The notes under the pieces are model-generated. The model searched no databases and had not been told where the DNA came from. It was given only the letters and a program-made list of their open reading frames with translations. From assembly GCA_030522415.1 (NCBI GenBank), contig JAMASW010000045.1, forward strand, positions 50,924 to 114,923: 64,000 bases of DNA, written 5' to 3'. The position numbers and the translations under genes are program-made. This DNA is from Channallabes apus. Its lineage: Eukaryota > Chordata > Actinopteri > Siluriformes > Clariidae. Below, piece after piece: positions 8,655 to 22,968 of the stretch. Each line of letters opens with the position of its first letter. Within the stretch, counting starts at the first letter, position 1.

Positions 8655-11581
8655 TAAAGTAAAATAATCCACTGCCCCGGGAAGGACCCGGAACCAGTGT
8701 TGTGCACGGGCCAGCCACTCAGGCCTCATTTTCAGCCTTCTCCATTATGACGGTCGACCAGTGTCGCCTGTTTAGGGTTTAAGAGCTAAAGACTCCGCTT
8801 TTAGCTAAGCTGTTGTAAAGACCCTCCATGAGCCGAGATACCCGCTTAAGGGTTAAAATTAAAATCAGGGCCTGGGGGTTGAGATTCGGGGTCATTTCTA
8901 GTTAAAGTCACGCCATTATACGCAAAGGCTGAAGTGTTTTGAGCCAAGTAAAATTAGAGTAAATGCCTGTTGGCTTTAAGGTCAAACATAGGCACCGAGT
9001 AAGGTGAGGGTTTTGGAAAAGGGGTAAGGTTGAAGACATTAAGGGTAACGGTCCCGGGACAGGGTCCAAGGCAAGGAACTTTGGGGATAGGATGGGTATG
9101 GGGATAGGTTGGGAAGACTCGGTTCCCTGCCGACCTGGAACCTAAAGTTAAAAGTCCGAGGTCAACTAGGTTTACGGTTAATGTTTAGACTTTAAACATT
9201 GTATTTGAAACTAATAGGGTTCTAAGAGTTAGGGTTAAAACTGACGGTTATGTTCTGAGTTTAAGGTTTAGGCGTAGGGATCAAAACTGACGGTTATGTT
9301 TTAGGTTTGAAGTTTAGGATTAGGATTCTAAATAAGCAGCTGAAGACACTGACGGTTATATTTTGGGTTCAGGTATGAGAGACGCACTAAATCCTTTTTA
9401 AGGTTAAAGGTGTGAGCTAAGATTAAGGTACCCTTTAACCCAACGACATCCTAAATTGTGAGACACGTCATCAGTAGTAAACCATAGAGTCACAGGGTGT
9501 TTCGGCCTTTTATTACTAGACACCCTCTTCTATGGCGGCCGGCCGTAGGTCGATCAGTCCTAGGCCCGTGTCTCATAACCAATTGAATAAGTAATTTATG
9601 TTTATTAATTTAAAATTTAAATTTTAATAATTTAACCTTTTTATAGTCCTATTTATAATACTGGTGTAATTAAAGAATATAGAACTAAGGTTTGAATTTA
9701 TTGAAATTATCCTAATACAACCTGAACCATCATGCAATCACTTCTAAAGTATTATTTGTTTTAAATATTAATGTAAACATTAAAGATTTAAATTTACTGA
9801 AATTATCCTAATACAGCCTAAACCATCTTACAATTAACCTCTTAAACATATTACACACAGTGAAGACTGGTAGATAACCATGACTCACCCTCTCTGCCAG
9901 TGGCCCTTTTGTTAACACCGCTAGGTTTCCGGAACCACTTGGGCAGAGTGTTGCACCAGGAAGTGTGTGGAGAGACCGTCTTATCTCAGTGGATGACCCC
10001 GAAATCAGATCAACAACCTTCTGCTGGAATAGCCTCCTGAGGAAAATTCTGTCAGAATGACAGTAAAAATCCCCAGCCATGTTAAAGCTTAATGGAAGGC
10101 CAATCCAGGTCCTTGATCTGTATATTTTTAACACTGATGGTAGATTTTAAATTTTTATTGTGTTATTCAGTTATTTGTTATTTCCATTCAGTGTGTCACA
10201 AACATCATGTTGCAAAAAACGGCACGACTCTATCTTTTTCCGTTTAGGAGTTATTTATTAAAATATACTCCAGATTTAAATTACCCATGAGGCTCTGGGG
10301 CACAGACAATTGTGCAATGCCAATAGGGTAAAAAATTCGAATTAACGGCGGCACGCCCCTAAGGTGAAAATTGGAGATTTTATAGTTTAAAATATCTAAT
10401 AAACATCTCTAATTAAATGTTTTAGGCCACAGTTGCAGCCCAAATATTTTATATCAAGGAAGATCACAGTTGCAATCACCCTCATTTATCAAATTAGCAA
10501 TCTTTTATCTGTTTAATAAATAAATAAATGAGATTTTATTTTGATAAAAATATTTTAAGTCAAGGAAGATCACAGTTGCAATCACCCTCATTTATCAAAC
10601 TTATCAACCTTTTATCTGTGTAATAAATAAATAAATAAATAAATAAGATTTTGTTTTTATTTTTATTTTGCTAAAAAGTCTAATAATCTACGACGCAATA
10701 TACATTAAAATCCCAGATTTCCGATCGCTGCTAAAGTAAGAATATTATGATTTTAAATTAAAATATCTATTAATCGTCTCTAATTTGCGGTTCGGGCCAA
10801 AGTTTCAGCCCAAACATTTTATAACAGAGTGAATTACAGTTGCCATTCACCCTCGTTTCCCTACTAAGCAATGTTTGACCTATTTTGTAAATAAATTACA
10901 TCAAGTATTAAGATTATACAAAGGCCTAATAACCTACGACGCATGTTTAATCACTCGTGCCTGAGCTTTAACGCTCTGAGTGGGACAGATTGGACCAGCA
11001 GACGCCTATTTAGGGGTCCCGGAAGGCCGACGGGGATCAATTAAGGATGCCCCAGGACAGCATTGGGCGACAGGTTGAGGCACGCAACCAGAGCCTAAGC
11101 TAAGACATCGCCTATCGGCTCGGGGTGGACTGAACCTCCGAGGATGGCATGAGATCGCGGGTCATGTTCGGCCTACTCCTTCTGTCCGAGGGTGGCACGG
11201 ACCCCTACACTAGATTCGGGCTAATCCCAAATCGTGCTCCAGACGCACGCCCACTGAACCTTGACACCGTATGCGCTTACGCCCGAGGTCTAACGTCCCA
11301 TCATATCTCCCTCGCCGACGCAGTCGAGCCCGTTTGTTCGGCCGCCCTAAACAACGGATCACCCGTGTCTCTCGGTCCAATCATTACAGCACGTGCTCGT
11401 GAATAAGCAGCGAAACTGTTGTCCCCAGCTAATAGGGTGTCTAGGTGAGTATCTATATTAAAATGATATTACCTTCTATATAGTGAGGTTAACAATTAAG
11501 ATAATGTTTTAACCTCTACTCACCAGGACATGGAGTTGGCTTCCAACAAGGTGACCGAGGGCGGCACTGGCTGGGTTAGGG
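8655..11581. repeat. Family A, copy 2
   Basis: Exact-period repeat of copy 1 (2,927 bp). It joins copy 1 directly, without extra TTAGGG, and I saw no differences from it. Confidence 0.85.
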
Positions 11582-14508
11582 TAAAGTAAAATAATCCACT
11601 GCCCCGGGAAGGACCCGGAACCAGTGTTGTGCACGGGCCAGCCACTCAGGCCTCATTTTCAGCCTTCTCCATTATGACGGTCGACCAGTGTCGCCTGTTT
11701 AGGGTTTAAGAGCTAAAGACTCCGCTTTTAGCTAAGCTGTTGTAAAGACCCTCCATGAGCCGAGATACCCGCTTAAGGGTTAAAATTAAAATCAGGGCCT
11801 GGGGGTTGAGATTCGGGGTCATTTCTAGTTAAAGTCACGCCATTATACGCAAAGGCTGAAGTGTTTTGAGCCAAGTAAAATTAGAGTAAATGCCTGTTGG
11901 CTTTAAGGTCAAACATAGGCACCGAGTAAGGTGAGGGTTTTGGAAAAGGGGTAAGGTTGAAGACATTAAGGGTAACGGTCCCGGGACAGGGTCCAAGGCA
12001 AGGAACTTTGGGGATAGGATGGGTATGGGGATAGGTTGGGAAGACTCGGTTCCCTGCCGACCTGGAACCTAAAGTTAAAAGTCCGAGGTCAACTAGGTTT
12101 ACGGTTAATGTTTAGACTTTAAACATTGTATTTGAAACTAATAGGGTTCTAAGAGTTAGGGTTAAAACTGACGGTTATGTTCTGAGTTTAAGGTTTAGGC
12201 GTAGGGATCAAAACTGACGGTTATGTTTTAGGTTTGAAGTTTAGGATTAGGATTCTAAATAAGCAGCTGAAGACACTGACGGTTATATTTTGGGTTCAGG
12301 TATGAGAGACGCACTAAATCCTTTTTAAGGTTAAAGGTGTGAGCTAAGATTAAGGTACCCTTTAACCCAACGACATCCTAAATTGTGAGACACGTCATCA
12401 GTAGTAAACCATAGAGTCACAGGGTGTTTCGGCCTTTTATTACTAGACACCCTCTTCTATGGCGGCCGGCCGTAGGTCGATCAGTCCTAGGCCCGTGTCT
12501 CATAACCAATTGAATAAGTAATTTATGTTTATTAATTTAAAATTTAAATTTTAATAATTTAACCTTTTTATAGTCCTATTTATAATACTGGTGTAATTAA
12601 AGAATATAGAACTAAGGTTTGAATTTATTGAAATTATCCTAATACAACCTGAACCATCATGCAATCACTTCTAAAGTATTATTTGTTTTAAATATTAATG
12701 TAAACATTAAAGATTTAAATTTACTGAAATTATCCTAATACAGCCTAAACCATCTTACAATTAACCTCTTAAACATATTACACACAGTGAAGACTGGTAG
12801 ATAACCATGACTCACCCTCTCTGCCAGTGGCCCTTTTGTTAACACCGCTAGGTTTCCGGAACCACTTGGGCAGAGTGTTGCACCAGGAAGTGTGTGGAGA
12901 GACCGTCTTATCTCAGTGGATGACCCCGAAATCAGATCAACAACCTTCTGCTGGAATAGCCTCCTGAGGAAAATTCTGTCAGAATGACAGTAAAAATCCC
13001 CAGCCATGTTAAAGCTTAATGGAAGGCCAATCCAGGTCCTTGATCTGTATATTTTTAACACTGATGGTAGATTTTAAATTTTTATTGTGTTATTCAGTTA
13101 TTTGTTATTTCCATTCAGTGTGTCACAAACATCATGTTGCAAAAAACGGCACGACTCTATCTTTTTCCGTTTAGGAGTTATTTATTAAAATATACTCCAG
13201 ATTTAAATTACCCATGAGGCTCTGGGGCACAGACAATTGTGCAATGCCAATAGGGTAAAAAATTCGAATTAACGGCGGCACGCCCCTAAGGTGAAAATTG
13301 GAGATTTTATAGTTTAAAATATCTAATAAACATCTCTAATTAAATGTTTTAGGCCACAGTTGCAGCCCAAATATTTTATATCAAGGAAGATCACAGTTGC
13401 AATCACCCTCATTTATCAAATTAGCAATCTTTTATCTGTTTAATAAATAAATAAATGAGATTTTATTTTGATAAAAATATTTTAAGTCAAGGAAGATCAC
13501 AGTTGCAATCACCCTCATTTATCAAACTTATCAACCTTTTATCTGTGTAATAAATAAATAAATAAATAAATAAGATTTTGTTTTTATTTTTATTTTGCTA
13601 AAAAGTCTAATAATCTACGACGCAATATACATTAAAATCCCAGATTTCCGATCGCTGCTAAAGTAAGAATATTATGATTTTAAATTAAAATATCTATTAA
13701 TCGTCTCTAATTTGCGGTTCGGGCCAAAGTTTCAGCCCAAACATTTTATAACAGAGTGAATTACAGTTGCCATTCACCCTCGTTTCCCTACTAAGCAATG
13801 TTTGACCTATTTTGTAAATAAATTACATCAAGTATTAAGATTATACAAAGGCCTAATAACCTACGACGCATGTTTAATCACTCGTGCCTGAGCTTTAACG
13901 CTCTGAGTGGGACAGATTGGACCAGCAGACGCCTATTTAGGGGTCCCGGAAGGCCGACGGGGATCAATTAAGGATGCCCCAGGACAGCATTGGGCGACAG
14001 GTTGAGGCACGCAACCAGAGCCTAAGCTAAGACATCGCCTATCGGCTCGGGGTGGACTGAACCTCCGAGGATGGCATGAGATCGCGGGTCATGTTCGGCC
14101 TACTCCTTCTGTCCGAGGGTGGCACGGACCCCTACACTAGATTCGGGCTAATCCCAAATCGTGCTCCAGACGCACGCCCACTGAACCTTGACACCGTATG
14201 CGCTTACGCCCGAGGTCTAACGTCCCATCATATCTCCCTCGCCGACGCAGTCGAGCCCGTTTGTTCGGCCGCCCTAAACAACGGATCACCCGTGTCTCTC
14301 GGTCCAATCATTACAGCACGTGCTCGTGAATAAGCAGCGAAACTGTTGTCCCCAGCTAATAGGGTGTCTAGGTGAGTATCTATATTAAAATGATATTACC
14401 TTCTATATAGTGAGGTTAACAATTAAGATAATGTTTTAACCTCTACTCACCAGGACATGGAGTTGGCTTCCAACAAGGTGACCGAGGGCGGCACTGGCTG
14501 GGTTAGGG
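11582..14508. repeat. Family A, copy 3
   Basis: Exact-period repeat of copy 1. The terminal motif lies at 14490-14508. Confidence 0.85.
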
Positions 14509-17435
14509 TAAAGTAAAATAATCCACTGCCCCGGGAAGGACCCGGAACCAGTGTTGTGCACGGGCCAGCCACTCAGGCCTCATTTTCAGCCTTCTCCATT
14601 ATGACGGTCGACCAGTGTCGCCTGTTTAGGGTTTAAGAGCTAAAGACTCCGCTTTTAGCTAAGCTGTTGTAAAGACCCTCCATGAGCCGAGATACCCGCT
14701 TAAGGGTTAAAATTAAAATCAGGGCCTGGGGGTTGAGATTCGGGGTCATTTCTAGTTAAAGTCACGCCATTATACGCAAAGGCTGAAGTGTTTTGAGCCA
14801 AGTAAAATTAGAGTAAATGCCTGTTGGCTTTAAGGTCAAACATAGGCACCGAGTAAGGTGAGGGTTTTGGAAAAGGGGTAAGGTTGAAGACATTAAGGGT
14901 AACGGTCCCGGGACAGGGTCCAAGGCAAGGAACTTTGGGGATAGGATGGGTATGGGGATAGGTTGGGAAGACTCGGTTCCCTGCCGACCTGGAACCTAAA
15001 GTTAAAAGTCCGAGGTCAACTAGGTTTACGGTTAATGTTTAGACTTTAAACATTGTATTTGAAACTAATAGGGTTCTAAGAGTTAGGGTTAAAACTGACG
15101 GTTATGTTCTGAGTTTAAGGTTTAGGCGTAGGGATCAAAACTGACGGTTATGTTTTAGGTTTGAAGTTTAGGATTAGGATTCTAAATAAGCAGCTGAAGA
15201 CACTGACGGTTATATTTTGGGTTCAGGTATGAGAGACGCACTAAATCCTTTTTAAGGTTAAAGGTGTGAGCTAAGATTAAGGTACCCTTTAACCCAACGA
15301 CATCCTAAATTGTGAGACACGTCATCAGTAGTAAACCATAGAGTCACAGGGTGTTTCGGCCTTTTATTACTAGACACCCTCTTCTATGGCGGCCGGCCGT
15401 AGGTCGATCAGTCCTAGGCCCGTGTCTCATAACCAATTGAATAAGTAATTTATGTTTATTAATTTAAAATTTAAATTTTAATAATTTAACCTTTTTATAG
15501 TCCTATTTATAATACTGGTGTAATTAAAGAATATAGAACTAAGGTTTGAATTTATTGAAATTATCCTAATACAACCTGAACCATCATGCAATCACTTCTA
15601 AAGTATTATTTGTTTTAAATATTAATGTAAACATTAAAGATTTAAATTTACTGAAATTATCCTAATACAGCCTAAACCATCTTACAATTAACCTCTTAAA
15701 CATATTACACACAGTGAAGACTGGTAGATAACCATGACTCACCCTCTCTGCCAGTGGCCCTTTTGTTAACACCGCTAGGTTTCCGGAACCACTTGGGCAG
15801 AGTGTTGCACCAGGAAGTGTGTGGAGAGACCGTCTTATCTCAGTGGATGACCCCGAAATCAGATCAACAACCTTCTGCTGGAATAGCCTCCTGAGGAAAA
15901 TTCTGTCAGAATGACAGTAAAAATCCCCAGCCATGTTAAAGCTTAATGGAAGGCCAATCCAGGTCCTTGATCTGTATATTTTTAACACTGATGGTAGATT
16001 TTAAATTTTTATTGTGTTATTCAGTTATTTGTTATTTCCATTCAGTGTGTCACAAACATCATGTTGCAAAAAACGGCACGACTCTATCTTTTTCCGTTTA
16101 GGAGTTATTTATTAAAATATACTCCAGATTTAAATTACCCATGAGGCTCTGGGGCACAGACAATTGTGCAATGCCAATAGGGTAAAAAATTCGAATTAAC
16201 GGCGGCACGCCCCTAAGGTGAAAATTGGAGATTTTATAGTTTAAAATATCTAATAAACATCTCTAATTAAATGTTTTAGGCCACAGTTGCAGCCCAAATA
16301 TTTTATATCAAGGAAGATCACAGTTGCAATCACCCTCATTTATCAAATTAGCAATCTTTTATCTGTTTAATAAATAAATAAATGAGATTTTATTTTGATA
16401 AAAATATTTTAAGTCAAGGAAGATCACAGTTGCAATCACCCTCATTTATCAAACTTATCAACCTTTTATCTGTGTAATAAATAAATAAATAAATAAATAA
16501 GATTTTGTTTTTATTTTTATTTTGCTAAAAAGTCTAATAATCTACGACGCAATATACATTAAAATCCCAGATTTCCGATCGCTGCTAAAGTAAGAATATT
16601 ATGATTTTAAATTAAAATATCTATTAATCGTCTCTAATTTGCGGTTCGGGCCAAAGTTTCAGCCCAAACATTTTATAACAGAGTGAATTACAGTTGCCAT
16701 TCACCCTCGTTTCCCTACTAAGCAATGTTTGACCTATTTTGTAAATAAATTACATCAAGTATTAAGATTATACAAAGGCCTAATAACCTACGACGCATGT
16801 TTAATCACTCGTGCCTGAGCTTTAACGCTCTGAGTGGGACAGATTGGACCAGCAGACGCCTATTTAGGGGTCCCGGAAGGCCGACGGGGATCAATTAAGG
16901 ATGCCCCAGGACAGCATTGGGCGACAGGTTGAGGCACGCAACCAGAGCCTAAGCTAAGACATCGCCTATCGGCTCGGGGTGGACTGAACCTCCGAGGATG
17001 GCATGAGATCGCGGGTCATGTTCGGCCTACTCCTTCTGTCCGAGGGTGGCACGGACCCCTACACTAGATTCGGGCTAATCCCAAATCGTGCTCCAGACGC
17101 ACGCCCACTGAACCTTGACACCGTATGCGCTTACGCCCGAGGTCTAACGTCCCATCATATCTCCCTCGCCGACGCAGTCGAGCCCGTTTGTTCGGCCGCC
17201 CTAAACAACGGATCACCCGTGTCTCTCGGTCCAATCATTACAGCACGTGCTCGTGAATAAGCAGCGAAACTGTTGTCCCCAGCTAATAGGGTGTCTAGGT
17301 GAGTATCTATATTAAAATGATATTACCTTCTATATAGTGAGGTTAACAATTAAGATAATGTTTTAACCTCTACTCACCAGGACATGGAGTTGGCTTCCAA
17401 CAAGGTGACCGAGGGCGGCACTGGCTGGGTTAGGG
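14509..17435. repeat. Family A, copy 4
   Basis: Exact-period repeat of copy 1. The terminal motif lies at 17417-17435. Confidence 0.85.
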
Positions 17436-20362
17436 TAAAGTAAAATAATCCACTGCCCCGGGAAGGACCCGGAACCAGTGTTGTGCACGGGCCAGCCACT
17501 CAGGCCTCATTTTCAGCCTTCTCCATTATGACGGTCGACCAGTGTCGCCTGTTTAGGGTTTAAGAGCTAAAGACTCCGCTTTTAGCTAAGCTGTTGTAAA
17601 GACCCTCCATGAGCCGAGATACCCGCTTAAGGGTTAAAATTAAAATCAGGGCCTGGGGGTTGAGATTCGGGGTCATTTCTAGTTAAAGTCACGCCATTAT
17701 ACGCAAAGGCTGAAGTGTTTTGAGCCAAGTAAAATTAGAGTAAATGCCTGTTGGCTTTAAGGTCAAACATAGGCACCGAGTAAGGTGAGGGTTTTGGAAA
17801 AGGGGTAAGGTTGAAGACATTAAGGGTAACGGTCCCGGGACAGGGTCCAAGGCAAGGAACTTTGGGGATAGGATGGGTATGGGGATAGGTTGGGAAGACT
17901 CGGTTCCCTGCCGACCTGGAACCTAAAGTTAAAAGTCCGAGGTCAACTAGGTTTACGGTTAATGTTTAGACTTTAAACATTGTATTTGAAACTAATAGGG
18001 TTCTAAGAGTTAGGGTTAAAACTGACGGTTATGTTCTGAGTTTAAGGTTTAGGCGTAGGGATCAAAACTGACGGTTATGTTTTAGGTTTGAAGTTTAGGA
18101 TTAGGATTCTAAATAAGCAGCTGAAGACACTGACGGTTATATTTTGGGTTCAGGTATGAGAGACGCACTAAATCCTTTTTAAGGTTAAAGGTGTGAGCTA
18201 AGATTAAGGTACCCTTTAACCCAACGACATCCTAAATTGTGAGACACGTCATCAGTAGTAAACCATAGAGTCACAGGGTGTTTCGGCCTTTTATTACTAG
18301 ACACCCTCTTCTATGGCGGCCGGCCGTAGGTCGATCAGTCCTAGGCCCGTGTCTCATAACCAATTGAATAAGTAATTTATGTTTATTAATTTAAAATTTA
18401 AATTTTAATAATTTAACCTTTTTATAGTCCTATTTATAATACTGGTGTAATTAAAGAATATAGAACTAAGGTTTGAATTTATTGAAATTATCCTAATACA
18501 ACCTGAACCATCATGCAATCACTTCTAAAGTATTATTTGTTTTAAATATTAATGTAAACATTAAAGATTTAAATTTACTGAAATTATCCTAATACAGCCT
18601 AAACCATCTTACAATTAACCTCTTAAACATATTACACACAGTGAAGACTGGTAGATAACCATGACTCACCCTCTCTGCCAGTGGCCCTTTTGTTAACACC
18701 GCTAGGTTTCCGGAACCACTTGGGCAGAGTGTTGCACCAGGAAGTGTGTGGAGAGACCGTCTTATCTCAGTGGATGACCCCGAAATCAGATCAACAACCT
18801 TCTGCTGGAATAGCCTCCTGAGGAAAATTCTGTCAGAATGACAGTAAAAATCCCCAGCCATGTTAAAGCTTAATGGAAGGCCAATCCAGGTCCTTGATCT
18901 GTATATTTTTAACACTGATGGTAGATTTTAAATTTTTATTGTGTTATTCAGTTATTTGTTATTTCCATTCAGTGTGTCACAAACATCATGTTGCAAAAAA
19001 CGGCACGACTCTATCTTTTTCCGTTTAGGAGTTATTTATTAAAATATACTCCAGATTTAAATTACCCATGAGGCTCTGGGGCACAGACAATTGTGCAATG
19101 CCAATAGGGTAAAAAATTCGAATTAACGGCGGCACGCCCCTAAGGTGAAAATTGGAGATTTTATAGTTTAAAATATCTAATAAACATCTCTAATTAAATG
19201 TTTTAGGCCACAGTTGCAGCCCAAATATTTTATATCAAGGAAGATCACAGTTGCAATCACCCTCATTTATCAAATTAGCAATCTTTTATCTGTTTAATAA
19301 ATAAATAAATGAGATTTTATTTTGATAAAAATATTTTAAGTCAAGGAAGATCACAGTTGCAATCACCCTCATTTATCAAACTTATCAACCTTTTATCTGT
19401 GTAATAAATAAATAAATAAATAAATAAGATTTTGTTTTTATTTTTATTTTGCTAAAAAGTCTAATAATCTACGACGCAATATACATTAAAATCCCAGATT
19501 TCCGATCGCTGCTAAAGTAAGAATATTATGATTTTAAATTAAAATATCTATTAATCGTCTCTAATTTGCGGTTCGGGCCAAAGTTTCAGCCCAAACATTT
19601 TATAACAGAGTGAATTACAGTTGCCATTCACCCTCGTTTCCCTACTAAGCAATGTTTGACCTATTTTGTAAATAAATTACATCAAGTATTAAGATTATAC
19701 AAAGGCCTAATAACCTACGACGCATGTTTAATCACTCGTGCCTGAGCTTTAACGCTCTGAGTGGGACAGATTGGACCAGCAGACGCCTATTTAGGGGTCC
19801 CGGAAGGCCGACGGGGATCAATTAAGGATGCCCCAGGACAGCATTGGGCGACAGGTTGAGGCACGCAACCAGAGCCTAAGCTAAGACATCGCCTATCGGC
19901 TCGGGGTGGACTGAACCTCCGAGGATGGCATGAGATCGCGGGTCATGTTCGGCCTACTCCTTCTGTCCGAGGGTGGCACGGACCCCTACACTAGATTCGG
20001 GCTAATCCCAAATCGTGCTCCAGACGCACGCCCACTGAACCTTGACACCGTATGCGCTTACGCCCGAGGTCTAACGTCCCATCATATCTCCCTCGCCGAC
20101 GCAGTCGAGCCCGTTTGTTCGGCCGCCCTAAACAACGGATCACCCGTGTCTCTCGGTCCAATCATTACAGCACGTGCTCGTGAATAAGCAGCGAAACTGT
20201 TGTCCCCAGCTAATAGGGTGTCTAGGTGAGTATCTATATTAAAATGATATTACCTTCTATATAGTGAGGTTAACAATTAAGATAATGTTTTAACCTCTAC
20301 TCACCAGGACATGGAGTTGGCTTCCAACAAGGTGACCGAGGGCGGCACTGGCTGGGTTAGGG
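17436..20362. repeat. Family A, copy 5
   Basis: Last full unit of the array. The terminal motif at 20344-20362 is followed by a 31-bp stub of a sixth unit. Confidence 0.85.
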
Positions 20363-20393
20363 TAAAGTAAAATAATCCACTGCCCCGGGAAGG
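20363..20393. repeat. Family A, copy 6, truncated to 31 bp
   Basis: Matches the first 31 bases of A up to the GGGAAGG sequence, then continues as GTTAGGG repeats. This again marks a tip-side truncation capped by telomeric DNA, with two G bases compatible with either side. Confidence 0.8.
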
Positions 20394-20427
20394 GTTAGGG
20401 TTAGGGTTAGGGTTAGGGTTAGGGTTA
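20394..20427 (+). repeat. Interstitial telomeric repeat 3
   Basis: About six TTAGGG units between the truncated A stub and the 3' end of the truncated PLE. It is the probable target at which that PLE attached. Confidence 0.93.
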
Positions 20428-22908
20428 GGTTAGGGGAAATAGCCGCGAAGCCGGGCCATGCCCGCTCCCACGCCGGAAATAAAAGGTAAGGGTTTGAAAT
20501 AGGGGTAGGTAAAATTAGGGTTGGGTAAGTTAGGGTTAAGATTAGGGCTAGGAAAGAATAGGGTTAGAAAGCATAGAGTGGGGAAAGGTTATGATTAGGG
20601 TTAGGTAAGATTGGGGATAGATTAGGGTAGGGGCTAGAAAGCGCAGAGTGGGCAATCTCCAGCGTCCACGTTATGCACTGGCCTACCTCACTGTCACCAA
20701 GCACCGACATGCCCGCCACTGGTTCTCCTGAACATGAGCCTTAAATGACCCTGCATTGTTCATTCAAACCCCATGGATGCATGGAACTTAAATTAGTAAT
20801 CCATGTTCTTTCTACCTTTTTTCTGTTTTGGTGGGACCACCATCTGTTTTGTTGTAATCCCATGAATTTAAGGGATTCAATACCATGTGTTATAAAGTGC
20901 TGGACAACCACAGTATGTAAATCTTTTTTATGTTTGATATTATACCTATGTTGTGTCAACCTAACCGCCAAAGTGTTTCTGGTCTCCCCCACATACTGTT
21001 TGCTGCACTTTGTGCAGTAAATAAGATAGACACAATTGCTTGTGTCATGTTTCAAGGCCGGGAAAATCTCATAGATGTTTTTATTTTGTGGATTTTGAAT
21101 CCATCGTTTCGGCCTGAACTCTCCAGGTGGGGCAGGTTTCCTCTTTTCCTCTCCCGAGGGAGGCAACCTGCTTCGGACCAGAATATCCCTGAGATTTAGA
21201 TTTTTCCGGTAGGCTGAAATGATTTTGTGGTTGTCCAGCACTCTATTTTGCATGTGGAATTGATGAAAATTTAATTTCATCTGCCTATTTAGGTGGACAC
21301 TTCCTTTAGAGAAGGTTGTGATTAAAGGAATCATTTCCTTGCTGTCGTTTATTCTCTTTTCGAGAAAACGATTATCACAGCTTCTCAGGAAGGAGCGGGA
21401 ATAACCTCGTTTCCGGAGTGCCGAAAAGAGAATGCTCTTTGCTTCCAGGAAATCCTCGGGTTGGGTACATATTCTGTGAAATCTCTGTATCTGAGATTTC
21501 ACAATACCCCTAAAAGTATGTTTTGGATGAAAGCTTGATTTGTGGAGAAGTGCATGAGTGTCAGTGTCTTTAAAAAAAACTCTGACATCCAATTTGCCCG
21601 TCTCCCCAAATCCTTTGCCCTTATAGGTTATTGTGTCCAAAAAATTGACACCCGCTCTGTCCATTGTATATTTGATTTTTATTGAACTGTGAAAATTGTT
21701 TAGGTGGTCCGCAAATTGTTTGAATTGATCCTCAGTACCGGTCCAAACACCCCAAATGTCATCAAGAAACCTATAATAGCTGAAGGGTTTAAATTCCCAA
21801 ACAGCCAATGCCCTTTCCTCCCATCTTGCCATGAATATGTTGGCATAGGAAGGGGCAAACTTTTTACCCATGGCTGTACCTTTGACCTGGAGGTAATGCT
21901 TGGAATTAAATTCGAAATCATTTTTTGTAAGATTAATATCCAGCAATTTTAAAATGGCTTCCTCAGGTCTGTTTTTATCCGGGAATTTAATAAACCACTC
22001 TCTGACCGCTTCCATACCAGCTGGTGTTTCGATATTGGTGTAGAGACTATCAACATCGATAGTGAACAGGAAACAGTCAGGAGGGAGAGAAACATTTTTT
22101 ATCTTTTCAATGAAATCATAGGTATCTCTAATGTAACTTGGGTGTCTGGTACTAATCGGGTTGAGGAAGTATTCAATATACTCCGCTGTGGCCTGTGTTT
22201 CACTGCCACAGTCAGAGACAATGGGGCGGCCCGGTGGCATCTCAAAAGGAACACTCCAGCTGTGTGGCTCCTTATGGATTTTAGGGAGGAGGTAGAAATA
22301 CCTGGGGCGTGGATCGTCAGGGCCCAACAGGTAAGTTTCTTGTTTTTTGTTTATAAAACCCTCCTCCCTTAATTTAGTGAGTATGTCCCGTACGACAGGA
22401 ATCGTTTTTAGGAAGATGGGTTCTGAAAGTTTTTCATAATACTCTTCCTGGTTCAACTGTCGTTCCGCCTCCACTGTATATGCCTGTCGATCCATTATGA
22501 CCACAACACTCCCTTTATCGGCCGGCTTGATCACAATGGATCTATTATTTTTTAATTGTAGTAAGGCCTGTCTTTCATCCCCACTAAGGTTTGAAACTTC
22601 CCTGTAGTTCCAGGGTATATTCCTGATCGCATATTTATCCGCTCTAATTATCTGTCTGATAGTATTTGGGACCTGAGATAATTTGGGGGTCCAGTTGGAC
22701 TTCCCTGTAAATGGAAGGATTTCTCCCTCCTTCTCAAATCTATAGAAGGCTGCCAGAAGCAGTCTCCTATGATATTGCTGTGCATCAGCGATCAATTGTT
22801 TTTTTGTATTTAGATTAATTTTGGGTGTAGGGATGAAAGTAAGGCCCTTACTTAATAATTGAATTTGCCCTTTTGTAGGAGTGAAGTGTTTGGACAAATT
22901 TAACACTT
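20428..22908 (-). mobile_element. Penelope-like element, 5'-truncated copy
   Basis: Contains the complete 3' UTR (20428-20740) and nearly all of ORF2, then stops within ORF2 codon 23-24 and runs into AGGGTTAGGG, with TT shared at the junction. ORF1, the ribozyme and the leader are missing. I found at least five substitutions from the three complete copies over about 2.48 kb (near 20752, 20957, 21243, 21738 and 22287), so it belongs to the same young subfamily although about 14 kb of family B repeats now separate them. Confidence 0.93.
20741..22906 (-). pseudogene. Truncated PLE ORF2 (reverse transcriptase plus GIY-YIG endonuclease)
   Basis: The reading frame is open and encodes residues 24 onward of the 744-aa ORF2 of the complete copies, retaining the whole reverse transcriptase core (YRFLDDIW) and the C-terminal GIY-YIG domain. 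It lacks the first 23 residues and any AUG start; the first in-frame candidate codon, GTG, is the internal Val codon of the full protein. Three residue changes from the complete copies are visible: Tyr to Phe just before YLLPKIHK, Gly to Arg in the region after the RT core, and Ser to Cys near the C terminus. With no leader, ORF1 or promoter it is probably not expressed on its own, but it could supply a 3' end for template or recombination. Confidence 0.9.
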
Positions 22909-22924
22909 AGGGTTAGGGTTAGGG

Positions 22925-22965
<41 letters not shown>

Positions 22966-22968
22966 GGT
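22907..22968 (+). repeat. Interstitial telomeric repeat 4
   Basis: About ten TTAGGG units, with one TTTAGGG variant near 22943. It starts directly at the truncated 5' side of the PLE and runs into the first B unit, whose first bases (GGGTTAAGTAAAA) differ slightly from internal unit starts (GGGTAAAGTAAAA). That difference fits priming within a telomeric register. Confidence 0.93.
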
